From: Anaeromyces robustus
Taxonomy: Eukaryota; Neocallimastigomycota; Neocallimastigomycetes; Neocallimastigales; Neocallimastigaceae
Length of the DNA: 64,000 nt
NCBI GenBank assembly: GCA_002104895.1
Contig: MCFG01000310.1
Coordinates: 20,761 to 84,760 of the forward strand
Reading direction: 5' to 3'
Shown: positions 1-13,429 of the stretch, piece after piece
Layout of the letters: every line of letters starts with the position of its first letter
Numbering within the stretch: position 1 is the stretch's first letter
Notes under the pieces: model-generated
What the model saw: only the letters and a program-made list of their open reading frames with translations
The model's database searches: none
Told to the model about the DNA's origin: nothing
Position numbers and translations under genes: made by a program

Positions 1-1169
1 ATCTAAAGCAGCAATTGGCTTATCTGGTGCTAATATTGGACCATCTGCTGGAGTTTCTGGAGCATCAGTAGGAGCAACAAATTCAATTTGGAATGTTTTA
101 GAACCTTCTAATGCATTAGTACTTTCTGGTTCAGCAGCTTGAGTTAATGTAGCTTCAGGACTCATTGTAGCAGGTTGGTTAGGTTGTGCTGTAGCAGCAC
201 CATTTGGAGGAACCTTTGCAGTAACAGTTGTTAATAAATATTGTGGAACAACCTTAGTTGTAATTAATGGAGTTTCTTCTTGAAGAAGAGTAGAATTACC
301 AGCATTAATTTGACTTAAATTACTATCAGCAGTAATTAATTCTTGAAGATTATCGACAAAAATATCTTGTTTAGTTGGTTTATCGAAACTACAACCCATA
401 TTCCAATTTTCAACAACTTCACCTTCAACCAAAGTCCAAACAATACTAGAATTATATTCAAATTCTCTGTATGGAAGAACTTTACCATATTTTTTTGCAT
501 ACTTTTTAGAGATTTCATAAATTTGTTGATGTTGATGAACAATAAGAATTGGGTTAATAGAAGGATCTAATGATTCTATGTACTTGTACATATCATTTGG
601 ATCACCACCACAACATTTTTCTTCATCTAAATTGATACCAAGATCTTTAGCTAATAAAGCAGCCGTTTCATACTAATATTTTATATTTAATATTTATTAT
701 TTAAATAAAAATAATAATAATTTTTTTATATTTTAATAATAGGATTTTTTAAATATTTTAACAAGAATAAATAATAAAAATAATAAAATAATAAATAATA
801 ATTAATTAATAAAATAAATTATAACATAATTTAAAAACTTACCATACGACGAGATTCATGTAAACCTCTTTCTCCAGAATCGATAAAATCTTTTTGTTTT
901 GAATAATGTTGATAGAGAATAGCTTTTGGTTGACGATAAGAAACTGCATTTCTACCAAAAATATCAACTATACATTTCGAACGTTCATAACCTGTTTTAC
1001 CAAGACCATTATCACGTTCTCCTGGAATATCCTGTAATGTAGACCATTTACTACCTTTATCTAAAGTACCATAATTTGGTTTTTCTGCATGCATAATCAT
1101 ATATATAACTCTACTAGCATTTGAAAATGCTACAAAGTATAATAAACCTAATATAATTTTTCTGAGCAT
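1..1169 (-). CDS. Secreted histidine-phosphatase-like protein (partial, C-terminus off window)
   Basis: Two exons are visible: 843-1169 and 1-672, joined by a phase-0 intron (donor GTAAGT at 842, acceptor AG at 673-674). The start is the ATG at 1167-1169, which opens a hydrophobic signal peptide of about 19 residues. Residues 20-31 run into MHAEKP, which lines up with the RHG/RHAEKP phosphohistidine loop of the histidine phosphatase (phosphoglycerate-mutase-like) superfamily; His27 is kept but the Arg before it is Met26. A second His-rich stretch, ILIVHQHQQI, sits where the family's C-terminal catalytic His is expected. From about residue 220 the chain turns into a Thr/Pro/Ala-rich, probably extracellular region that runs off the left edge. 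The family normally removes phosphate from small molecules or proteins. With the loop Arg lost, this copy may be weak or non-catalytic. The substrate is unknown. Confidence 0.72.
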
Positions 1170-1757
1170 CTTTTATTATTTATTATATCCACCGTTTTAA
1201 AATTAAATTATTTAAATTTTTTAATATTAAAAATAAAAATTTAATTATTCTCCTTTATTTATTTGATATATTTCCAAAATATATTCTTATTGATAATGTT
1301 TTTCTTTTTCTTTCTTTCTTTCAATATATATACAATATATATACAAAATTTGAAATAAAAAGAAAGAAATATAAATATTTAACAGATTTAGGAATATTTA
1401 TTTACAATTAATATATATATACTGAAATTATAAATGTTTTACAATACAAATACTAAAAAAAATAATAATAAGTAAATTTATATCAATCTACTTTTTAAAA
1501 GATTTACTAATCTTTTATTATATATATTATTTTTTCTTGCAATTAATCTATTTTTTATTCTTATATCTTTCAACAAAATTAAAAATACTAAATATGAAAA
1601 GAAAAAAAAAAAAAGTAAAAAATCTTTTTTTATATATAATATTTATCATTTGATATAAAAAAATGAAAATTAAGGAATTTGTTTAATATTATCATATATA
1701 TAATTGTTAATTTTTTTTTTTTTCTATTATTATATATATTAAATAATTTATTTTTTT

Positions 1758-1816
1758 TATTATTATTAAATAGAATTCTAAATATTTTAATTCTATAATT
1801 CTATTTAATAATAATA
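1758..1816. repeat. 20-bp perfect inverted repeat
   Basis: The left arm at 1758-1777 and right arm at 1797-1816 are exact reverse complements around a 19-nt spacer. The arms include GAATT/AATTC and are not simple alternating AT, so the foldback is more than composition alone would suggest. No flanking duplication or open frame is obvious. Confidence 0.7.
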
Positions 1817-4316
1817 TAATAATATATATAATATTATATTATTACATTATAATCAGCATAATAAACATTTTTTTATTAATTAATAAATATAATACATTCT
1901 TTTTATTTTATTTTTTTTTTTTTTTTTTCTTGTTATTTCTTATTTTTTTTTTATTGAATATAAATCAATAAATTAAATTCAATATAATAATAATAAATTG
2001 CAATATAAAATTCAATGATGTGCGGCATCTCCATATTATTATATTTATATTTTTTGTGTTTTAAATATAAATAATTATATGAATTAATATATATAATTTA
2101 TATATATTAAATTTTTTATAATTAACAAAATATTTATATTTTTATTTTAGTAAAATTTTTTATATTTAATAATAAATAATATATATTTATTTAAATAAAT
2201 ATAAAAGTAATATTTGATATAATTTATTATATCATTAACAAAAAAAAATATTTACTCAGCTTTCCTTGTATTTTATAAGCTTATTTATTATTATAATTTT
2301 ACTATTTTTATTAATATTTATTATTCTTAATTAATATTAATTATTATTAATAGAAATATAATTAATTTAAATATATACCCACCTTTCACTTAAATAAATT
2401 TTAATATATATTTCATATAATATTATTTATATATATTAATGTATATATTAATATATATAAATAATATTAATCCAATAGTCATAAATATAGTAAATAAATT
2501 AAATTTATATTTTTTGATATTAAAAAAGAATATTAAAAAATATTTTTAATTATTATATGTGAAATTTTATATAATAGTAGAAAAGTATATTTATATATAA
2601 ATTTAAAAATTTATACTATTATTTTATATTAAATAAATTTACTAATTAAATAAAAAACGGCATTATATTAAGAAATATGACAATCACTAAGAAATAAAAT
2701 TATTATTAATATTATAAATGAAAATTGTGCAACCTTAAAAAGTTTTTTTTATATTTTAAATTAAAAAAGAAAAAAAAAATTGTATATATTTGGATTTAAT
2801 TATAATTTATAAACAATGAATATTTTATAGTTTTTATAATATAATATAATATAATATAATGTATTATTAATATGTATTCTATTTAATTATTTCTATGTAA
2901 ATTTTTACTTATTTTGTCATTAGAAAAAAATTTTTTATTTAAAATAAAAAGTTAAAAATTAAAATTTTCATCTTTTCAATTTTAATTTATTATAATATAT
3001 ATTATATAAAATTTATTTATCATAGTTTCTTTATTTTATTTAAAATAATCTATTGAAGATATAATAAATTAATTAAAATATGATATATAATAATATAATT
3101 AATAAATGTAATTATCAATATTATATTTATTATTATATGTTTTAAAATTTTGACAATCATAACACAAAAAATAAAAAAATAAAAAATAAAAAATTAAAAA
3201 AATTATTTTAAACTTATTTTTTATATTTTTTCTTTCTGTTTGGAATGTTTTGTATTACCATTCCAATATTTTTTTTTATTTTTTGTATTACCGTATCATA
3301 ATACCATAGTAATCTTTTTTTTTTTTTTATCTTTACAAATTTATCAATTTTTTATGACATTTATTAATTTTTTATGACATTTTTGTATTTTTGTACTTTC
3401 TTTTTTTTTTTGTTTGTTTTTTTTTGTTTTTCTTATTTACTATATATAGTAGATTCATTTTCTATCATCTGAAATTATATCAATTAACTTTTTATTTAAA
3501 AGTGTATTACTTTTGTTTGAAATTATAGGAGATTACTTTTATAAATATTAAAATTTTATTTTATTATAAAAACTTTTTTTTTATTATAGTCTTTTTATTT
3601 TATAGAATAAATAAATTGCTTTACTTAATTATAATATTTTTATTAATTATTTCAATTTTTTAAAAAGGTAAATTTTAATACTTTTTTTTTATTATTTAAT
3701 ATTTAAAATAATTAATTTCATTTATTTTATTATTTTTATTGTTGGTCTTGACATTAATCTGTTTTATACATTAATCATTTCTATTTATTAAGCTTTATTT
3801 ATAATACTTTTAGCATTTACTATATGAACAAAGTATTATATATTAAATATTTCATACTATAATTATTTATATTATAAAAATTTAAATGGTATTATTAAAA
3901 CTTAAATTATATCATATATTTATGTTTTTATTAATGATTTATGTAAATTCACATGATATCCTCAATATATAGAACAAGTGATCATTCTATAAAGGAAAAT
4001 TAAATGAATTAAGAAAAGTTAACAGTTATTTCAAAATATGCTACTAAAAACTGAAAACTCCAAGTTTGGAAATGATCTTATACCTTATGAAGTAATCTAC
4101 TTAATTTTATTTTATTGTTTTTTTTTTATTTTATATTAGATTTTATTTTGTTATATTTATTTATTATTTTTTACTAGATATTATTTTTTTGTATAATTGC
4201 TTTATTTATTAATAAAGTTAATTATGAAATAAAAAACATAAATATAAATAAAATTATTCATTATATCAAAAAAAAAAAAAAAAAAAAAATTCTGGTTTAT
4301 TTAGTGTAATTCTTAT

Positions 4317-4486
4317 TATAAATAATTTTATATAATAATTTTAGTACAATATATGTAATATTATTATTAAACAAATACAGAAAGCTTTAATTATTAAATT
4401 GTATAAATAATTTTATATAATAATTTTAGTACAATATATGCAATATTAATATTAAACAAGTACATAAAGCTTTAGTTATTAAATTG
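4317..4486. repeat. 85-bp unit, two tandem copies
   Basis: Copies 4317-4401 and 4402-4486 differ at only a handful of positions (for example ATGTAATATT against ATGCAATATT), which suggests a fairly recent duplication in non-coding DNA. Confidence 0.85.
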
Positions 4487-4687
4487 TATATTTTACAATA
4501 TTTGTTTTATATTATAGATGAAATATATGTAACAACGTACTTGAATTATTATTATGTATATCTTTTACTATTATATTATTTATAGAAATATATAAATATT
4601 ATATTAATACAATAATTAATACTTTAAAATTGTAATTTGTACAACCTGTTATTAAATGTGGTATTTTTAAAGTATGATGTTGTATTA

Positions 4688-4719
4688 ATTATAATAAAAT
4701 GTATCCATTTTATTATAAT
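4688..4719. repeat. 14-bp perfect hairpin with 4-nt loop
   Basis: Arms ATTATAATAAAATG (4688-4701) and CATTTTATTATAAT (4706-4719) flank the loop TATC. It lies in the spacer, far from any annotated gene end. Role unknown. Confidence 0.7.
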
Positions 4720-4932
4720 AAATATATATTATACATTATCTTATTATTAATAATAATAATTATTAATACTTATACTATTATAACAAATATAAAAATTATA
4801 AGTTATTTTCACACATTTTAAGTTGTATAATGATAATTAATCATTTTATTATTATTGAAGTACTATTTATGGTAATAAATCCTTTAAATTTAATTAATAT
4901 TTCCCAAATATATATCATCATAAATATAAATA

Positions 4933-5043
4933 TCATATTTGCTTTTTTCTTTTTTTAAGAAATTCTTCCACTGTTGTTCTATAATCAGCAAAATTATTAA
5001 TTGAATATAATTTTGATAAAACATTTAATTTTATCTCTATATT
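4933..5043 (-). pseudogene. Orphan coding-like exon fragment
   Basis: On the minus strand an acceptor-like TATAG at 5044-5048 is followed by 36 open codons and a TGA at 4933-4935. The peptide contains SKLYSINNFADYRTTVEEF and ends in a Lys/Arg-rich tail, with amino-acid balance unlike a random AT-rich frame. No start codon and no convincing upstream exon were found. It is probably a terminal exon left from a lost gene, but it could be the last exon of a gene whose other exons were missed. The family was not recognised. Confidence 0.35.
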
Positions 5044-5286
5044 CTATAAAATATGTATTAAATTCATTTAAAACAAATACACTTTATCATCATTTGTTTA
5101 TTCTTATACAAGAGATCTTACAAATTAATATCTTTTAAAAAAAATAAATAAATAATAATTATATAAAATAAAATTAATATTCAATATAGAATAATTCATT
5201 AATATAAAAAAAATCTAATAATTAGTATATACTATTTATGTTTTATTTTATTTAAAGGTTAGGTGATATAAAAATTAAGGATATAT

Positions 5287-5453
5287 AAATAAAAAAAAAA
5301 TATTGAAATTAATTTTAAAATATTAATATTAATTTTTTTTATAAATAAAAAAAAATATTGATATTAATTTTAAAATATTAATATTAATTTTTTTTATGAA
5401 TAAAAAAAAATATTGAAATTAATTTTAAAATATTAATATTAATTTTATTTTAT
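5287..5453. repeat. 55-bp unit, three tandem copies
   Basis: The motif TATTGAAATTAATTTTAAAA recurs at 5301, 5356 and 5411, a 55-bp period. The copies are nearly identical and non-coding. Confidence 0.85.
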
Positions 5454-5890
5454 GTAATTATAGAATTCATTTTCAATTTTAATAAATAAAGAAGTAAAGT
5501 TTTTTATTTTTTTTTTGTTATTCTAAAATAAAATGTAAATATAAAAAAAATAATAAAATATATAAATTTATATATAAAAATAAATAATAAGAAAAAAAAA
5601 AAAAAATACAATATGTTACAATCTATAACATAAAATTTTTATTTATTATAATATTGTATTACAAATTATTCATTTTTTTTTGGATACATTTTTTTTTGGA
5701 TACATTTTATAATATAAAATTTCAACAACAACAATAATTATAATAATAATATATTTATAAAAATATATATATTGATATTTTAATTGAATAATTCACTTAT
5801 AAAAGTTTTACTATTTAACAGATAATCTCAATATCAAAAGATACAATTAAAATTTTTAAAATAAATTAAAATTATTATAAATATATATAA

Positions 5891-7779
5891 TTAAGTTGTA
5901 AAATGATAATCTATCATCTTTGATATAATTGATGTTTTAGCTGTTTTAATTGATGTTTTATTTGATTTAGCATCATTATTACTACTGCTAATAACTCCGG
6001 CTTCAATATAGTTAGATTGAATATTACTAGTTGTAGTAATATATGATGAATCATTAAATTGAGTTGATTTAACTTTGCCAGTAACTGAATCATTTGTAAT
6101 GAAATTTTTACTGACACTATTTATATAAGTCATTCTTACATCTTTTTTACATAATAAGGCTATTATCAATTTGGTTCCATATAAAATTCCATAATTAGAA
6201 ATGGATAAAATTAAAATAACAGTTTCACGTATTAAAAAGTATGAAATATAACTATAAATATTGATAATATCTAGGAGCGCGAGTATTATTATTGAAAGTA
6301 TATCAATATATAATGTTATAAGTGTTAATTTAACATCAAATTTTGTATCTTCAAGATTCCATTCTATAAATAAATATATTAGCATAACCAGTATAATTAT
6401 AAACTTATATCCTAATAGTATTCCAAATATCGTTTTACCAAATGTACTATCCATCTTACATACTTGAAAATTACTGCCTTCATTAATTATTATATCTTCA
6501 ATATTAAATTCATTATAAAAATATAATGCATTTAAGGCGGCTTCAATTAAAATGGAAATTAAAAAATAAGTGAATCGATGATTTTCAATCCATTCCGAAA
6601 AATTACTCTCACCCGGAAAATTAATAATAAGTTTATATAACATAGGAATATAATTCAACCCTAAACCAAAGAAAAATAATACTGACATTAAACTACATTT
6701 AAAACTTGTTAAAGTTCCAAATTTAGTATATATCACACTTGATATTAAAACTGTTCCAATAATAAATATCAACCAAAAATCTAATGAAAAATAATTGAAA
6801 AATGGACTAAAATTTTCTCTAAATAAATATATTGAAGAAAATATCATTATAAATATTATAAAAGAGACAAAAATAAAACTAATTAGTCCTACATAAGTAT
6901 CTTTTGTATCTGTTGTTATATAATAAATTCTCGTTATGTCATCAATTGTTTTTAAAACTTCTTCTGCTGATGCATTTTTATATAAATATTCATATATATT
7001 AGATCTAAAGTCTTTTATATATTCATCATAATTTTCTGATTTATAAATTGGTCTTCCAATAGGTTGAAGACTTTCAAAAAGTTCACAATTACCTTCTCTA
7101 CATATATCAGGATCTTTAAAAAGCGATGGAATTCCTGTTACAATTACATGCTCAACTGAATATTTTTTTTGTATATATTTTGAAGTTAAAAATTCATATG
7201 CTTCTACTGATGCAATTCTTTTTTCTTCTGATATATATTTATTGATTCCTATATTAACTCCTTTTATAGTAGAAGCCGAAATACCTTCTTTAACTCCTGG
7301 TAATTTACCCATTTTATAATCTGAATAAACAAAAAATTCAGGAAAAATCCAATATTTAAGAAATAAAGCACCACCTTGTAATATTTTTTTAATTGTGAAT
7401 TCACTATTTGAACTAAATATTTCATCTATATATTAATAATTATTTATATTTAATATATTAATAAGAAAATTATATTTGTTTTTTTATTTATTCTATATAA
7501 TATAAATTTTAGTATTAAGAAAATGCTTTTATATCCTTTTATATTAATTTTTTCTAACCTGAAGCTATGTTATTTTTTAAATTTTTTATCATTTTTAAAG
7601 CGTTAATGGATGCTTGACTTGTTAATTCTGGAAATGGTGAATTATAGGAATCTCTATATGAATAGATAAATTCATAGGTTGAGTAAAGCCCTTCTTCATC
7701 ATCTGTATTGAATTGTTCGATATGAAATTTGAAAGTATTTATTAAAATTATTTAATTTTAAAATTATTAGTTTATTATT

Positions 7780-7818
<39 letters not shown>

Positions 7819-8691
7819 GATATAAAACTTTTTATTATTTACCAGGAAATAACCCATTATATGCTATTAAATCAGTATTATTCAATTTTCTTTCTTCTTT
7901 CATAATATATTCACTTGTTTCCAATAGTTCAGTCCATGTTGTTGGTTTTGTTTTATTATATTTATTTAAAAGATTCATATTTGAATATAATACAGTATTT
8001 TCTAATGTAACCGGCTAAAATATATTAATTATAAAATAACAATATTTATATTTAATTTAATATAATATGATCGCTTTTTTTTTTTTTTTTTTTTTAAAAT
8101 ATCTTATTATATATATAATATAAGATAAAATAATATATATAATATAAAAATGTAAAAATGTTTATATATTACAAGTCCAACTAATTTATCTTTATAGAAG
8201 CATGTTTGAGAAAGTATTTGTTGATTATACATTTCTATATGATTTTTCGGTAATACATTATTTAAATTTAAAAGATGTTTTCCAAGTTTTGTTGTATAAA
8301 CATTATCATATATAAAAATATCATATTTTGTATTTTTTTTTAATAGAAGGGTTTCGACCATTGATATAAAATCAGACGTATTATCTGTTGAATTTGCTTT
8401 TGATAATAGATTAAATTCAGCATTTATATTTAAATCATTTTCATTTGAATACTCATTAAAGTCATTTATTATATTATTAAATGTTCCTTTATTTCCATTA
8501 GAGGATTGTGCTAATACTCTCAAAGTAATAGGTTCTGAAATGCCTTTCCATAATATAAATACATAATTTTTTTTTTTAAATGAAATTAATATTATAACAA
8601 TAATAAAAACTTTTTTATATATAAATTATTTTTAGAATATATTACTTTTTCTTAGTAGTAATAGCAGAATCAATATTTTTAATATTATCAT
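5891..8691 (-). CDS. Class C GPCR-like receptor with bacterial-type solute-binding domain (copy A)
   Basis: Five exons: 8646-8691, 8173-8543, 7843-8014, 7559-7702 and 5891-7425, giving 755 residues with all phases agreeing. Exon 1 encodes only a short hydrophobic leader. Residues about 20-410 form a periplasmic-binding-protein-like domain (extracellular solute-binding type 1), including DKLVGLPVTLENTVLYSN and WTELLETSEYI. About 423-680 holds seven membrane helices with class C (GABA-B/7tm_3) features: a Cys at the start of helix 3, a conserved Cys in the loop before helix 5 (NFQVCK), and a YK at the helix 5 entry. A Ser/Thr/Asn-rich cytosolic tail follows and ends in DYHFTT. The likely role is sensing an extracellular solute, perhaps a sugar, through a G protein at the plasma membrane. 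Receptors of this architecture are known from anaerobic gut fungi. The ligand is unknown. Confidence 0.85.
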
Positions 8692-9056
8692 TTTATTATA
8701 TTGTTATTTTTTTTAATAATTGTTTAATAATGTTAATTTTACTTATTGTTTATTTATTAGTATCTAAAAATAATGGGTATTCTCCATAGTATTAATAGAT
8801 AATAATTTTTTTATTTCTTTATATTTAATATAATTATTAACAAAATTTACAATTTTTTATATTCCTGAATATTTATATTTCTATTCATTAAAGTTTAATA
8901 AATCATTATAATATAAAATAAAAAATAAAAAAAAAAAAAAAAAAAAAATTATAAAAAATAAAAAAAGAAAAATTATAAAAAATAATAAATAAAAATAGTA
9001 AAAAAAAAAAGATAATAATAATTAACGTAAACTTTAAAAATTTTATTTATTCTTTC

Positions 9057-9129
<73 letters not shown>

Positions 9130-10498
9130 CACTACTTATCTTTTTATATGATTTATCTTTTTTTTTTTTTAAAAGTTAATAAATGTTATTTAAAAAATCT
9201 AACTTTTTTTTTGTATATTAAATATAAAATAAGGTTTATGTGCATAAAAAAATATATTTAAAATTATATATTACATTTAAAACCCACTATAATAAGTAAT
9301 AAAAATGATATTAATAATATATTAATTAATGTTATAAAATTACATATATAATTGAATTAATATTATAAATTGGAAATATTATGTTTCCAATTAATAATAT
9401 TACTACAAGAAATTTACTAAACTGTACATATTGAGTAATAATTAACAGCAAGAATAAATATTTTTTAAATTGAAAATAAAGATTATCTTTAAAACTTTAT
9501 TATCATTTATTATAAATAACTATATTTAATTAAATTAATAATAAATATTAATTCATTAAATTCAAAAATTATCATATATATTGCATGATCATTCCCATAT
9601 AATAACATTTTAAAAAATATATAATTCATTTTAAATATTTAAACGTTTCGATCATTAATAATATTACATTCATTAATAAATTTCATATAAAATAGTAAAT
9701 TTATAAAATCGTTTTAATAAAAAAAAAAAAAGATTGAAATATATACATATATATAATATAAAGATTAAAGATTAAAATTATAAAATAAATTTTACCTAAT
9801 ATCACATAATCAAAATGTCATTGATAAAATATTAACAACTTTATATATATTTCTTCTTCTATATCTTTAATAATAGAATATTAAATTATTAGTTTATTAA
9901 TATTTAAAAAAATTAATTCAATTATTACTGTTAATAACATAAACAATAGTAATTAATATAAACTAAAATCAATAATCTAAACATTATTTTATATGATATC
10001 CAATTCTATTTGTTAATATATTTAATGTTTTTAAATATAGAACTACATAATATTTTAATTTTATATCTTTTTATACTTGTACTTAAAACAAATTTATAAA
10101 ATTAAATAAACATATATTACTTTCATATTTTAATATTCTATTTTCAATGAAATTAATAGATCTTACTCCGACAAATAAAGAATTTTATTATTACATACTA
10201 ATTAATATTTCAATGAAGGAAGGATAATTTTATTATTTATTTATTTATTTATTTATTTAATTATTTATTATTAATCATAATAGATTAATATTATTATCAT
10301 ACATTATTTTATTATATAATACATTATATATAATATTTGTTTTAACTTTTTCTTATTTTTTATTCTATATGATTTACTGACGTTAGAATATATATATTTA
10401 ATTTTTTATAATTAATATATTTTGTTTAGTAATTTTATAAAAATATATAACATAAATGTGAATGTTTTTTTCCAGAATATATCAAATAAAATTTGAAT
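8692..10498. other. AT-rich spacer between receptor copies A and B
   Basis: Non-coding A/T DNA with poly-A runs near 8930 and an (AAT)n tract at about 9057-9126. No gene, relic receptor exon or RNA gene was seen. Confidence 0.65.
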
Positions 10499-13144
10499 TT
10501 ATGTTGTATAGTGATAATCAATCATTTTTGATATGATTGATGTTCTTTTATTAGTAGATTTACGGTCACTATTTTTACTAGTAATTTGAGTATTATTGTA
10601 ATAATCATTAGAATTAGAAGTATTAATAGAAGAAATACAGGATGATTCATTGAATTGGTTTGATTTTATAACAGTATTTGTTGTTTCATTATTGATAAAC
10701 ATTTTATTAATACTTTTTATATATGTCATTTTCACATCTTTTTTATTTAAAATTCCAACAATTAATTTTAATCCATATAATAATACATAATTAGATATAG
10801 AAAAAATCATAATAACAACCGTTTTTATTACAAAATATGATACATAATTCTTAATTTTTATAATATCAAGAACTAATAATATAATAAATAAAATGATATC
10901 AGCATATACTGTATAAACTATTAATCTTATATCTATCATTGATTTATGAAGATTCCATTCCATAAATGATAATATTAAAATAGCTAAAATCATTAAAAAA
11001 TGATATCCTGCCTCAATTCTAAACATTATTTTACTAAATATATAATTCGTTTTACATACTTGAAAGTTTTGACCCTCAGTAACTACAACATTCTCAATAT
11101 CATATTCATTAATAAAATATAAACTATTTAGTATAATATCTACTATAATTAATATAAATAAATAAATAGTTTTATGCTTTTTAATCCATTCTGATAAATT
11201 ATTTTCTACAGGAAAATTAATTATTAATTTATATGAAATTGAAATATAAATTAAACTTAAGCCAAAAAAAAATAATATTGTCATCAATCTGCATTTGAAA
11301 CTTGTTACAGTTCCATATTTGGTAAATATTGAACACAGTATAAGAATTGAACCAATATTCAATAAAAACCATAAATCAATTGAAAAGAAATCGAAAAATG
11401 GATTGAAATTTTCAAAAAATAAAAATATCATTGAAAATACCATAATAAATATTAATATAGAATTAATAATAGCAAAAATTAATCCTATGGGTGAGTCATT
11501 AGTATTTATTGATATGTAATGAATTCTTGTTATATCATCCGCCTTTTTTAATACTTCTATTGATGTTTTATTACCATATATAAACTCATAAATACAATTT
11601 CTAAATTTTTCGGAATATTCATCATAATTATCTGTTTTATTAATTGGTCTTCCAATAGGTTGAAGACTTTGAAAAAGTTCACAATTACCATCAACACATA
11701 AATCACCACTATATATTGATGGTATTCCAGTGATTATAAAGTGAAGTAATGAATATTTATATTGTATTTCTTTCGAAGTCATAAATTGAAAGGCTTTTAT
11801 AGAACTATTCTTTCTTTTGTTTGGTATACTTTCAGGAATACCTATATTAAAACCGGTTAAAGAAGAAGCTGAAATTCCTTCTATTCTTCCTGGTAAAATA
11901 GTCATTTTATATGCACTATTAATAGCACTTTCTGGAAAAATCCAAAATTTAATAAAAATTGCATTTCCATCAAATAATTTCAACATTGCATAGTCATTGT
12001 TTAATTTAAAATCATAATCTAATAGTTTTTTTTTTAAATATTTTATTTTTAGTAATACACCTTAATACTTTGTTATATTATATTTTTCTATTAATACTTT
12101 TTTTTTTCTTCTTACCTGAAGATAATTCATTTTTTAATTTTTTAATCATTTCTAAAGCATCAATTGATTCTTGACTTGTTAAATCAGGAAAAGATGAATC
12201 AACTGAATTTCTATATGAATATATAAATTCGTTGATAGAGCATATTCCTTCTACATCATCTATAAAATATTAATATATATTTTTAGGTATTCTATTATTA
12301 TTGAGCTATAATATTTTTGATTTAAAAAAATATTATATATATAATATTTACAATTAAAGAGTCCATTATATCCTATAAGATCTGTATTATTTTGTTTTTT
12401 TTCCTCATTTAAAATATATTTTCCTGTTTCTAATAATTCATTCCATGTTTTTGGTACTGTCTTATTATATTTATTTAAAAGAATCATGTTTGAGTATAAT
12501 ACAGAATATTCCAAAGTAATTGGCTAATATATATTATTATAATATAAGTATATTAAAATATTAATACATTTATATAACAATCAATTCCAAAATAAAATAT
12601 ATAACAATAAATAATTATATTTAAATATATATTATTATGGATATGTATTTTACAAGTCCAACTATTTTATTTTTATACTGGCAAGTTTGAGAAATTATTT
12701 GAGAATCATACATATCTAGATGATCTTTTGGAAGTAACTCTTTTAAATCTAACAAGTATTTACCAAACTTTGTCGTATAAACATTATCATAAAAATAAAA
12801 ATCATATTTATCATTTTTTTTTTGAGAAGTACTTCAACTAATGACCCGTAATCAACATAACTTGAAGTTGAATTATCACCTGATATTAAATTAAATTTTA
12901 TTTCTATATTCAGATTATTTTCATAAGAATATTTATTAAAATCATCAATAATAAAGCTATATATTTGTTGAGTTGCATCAGAAGCATATCCTACTGCATT
13001 TAAAGTTATAGATTTTACATTTATAATTTCTTTTATAAAAATATTAATTAAAATTAGTTGTTATAAAAAATTAACCGATAATTATTTACTAATATACTAA
13101 TTTATATTACTCAAAAAAAGCCAAAAAAAAAGAATTAGTAGCAT
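10499..13144 (-). CDS. Class C GPCR-like receptor with solute-binding domain (copy B, one frame break)
   Basis: Same plan as its neighbours: exons 13111-13144, 12654-13029, 12352-12523, 12116-12259 and 10499-12018, about 748 residues if read through. Exon 1 is a hydrophobic leader starting MLLILFFW. The solute-binding domain keeps KIVGL at the exon 2/3 join and WNELLETGKYIL. The seven-helix region and Cys-containing loop (NFQVCK) match copy A, and the tail ends in DYHYTT. Exon 2 is 376 nt against 377 in copy C: a run of ten A (sense strand, 12814-12823) is one base off the frame needed to continue into KYDFYFYDN. Either this is a homopolymer sequencing error or the gene has recently been inactivated; everything else is intact, including splice sites, which favours error or a young lesion. 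Confidence 0.75.
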
Positions 13145-13429
13145 TTTTTAATTGTGTCTTATAAGTTTTAATAATATATAAGTAATAATAATATGTTTTA
13201 ATAATAAAAATAACAATAGAAAAAAAATACTGAAAAAGAAAAAATTAAAACAAAATAATAAAAATGATAAAAAATTGGTTAATATGTTAATACCGGAAAA
13301 AAAAAAAAATAAAAAAAAAATTTTTTTAAAATAAAAAAATTTTTAACTTAATTTATTATTATTTTATTATTTTATTATATATATATATATCTTTTAAATA
13401 TTTACTAATGTTAATTAAAAAGAAATAAT

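Larger units (their letters stand above)
1170..5890. other. AT-rich intergenic spacer
   Basis: About 4.7 kb of almost pure A/T with homopolymer runs and short tandem repeats. Apart from the inverted repeats, tandem repeats and one orphan coding-like fragment listed separately, no gene was recognised on either strand. Confidence 0.7.
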
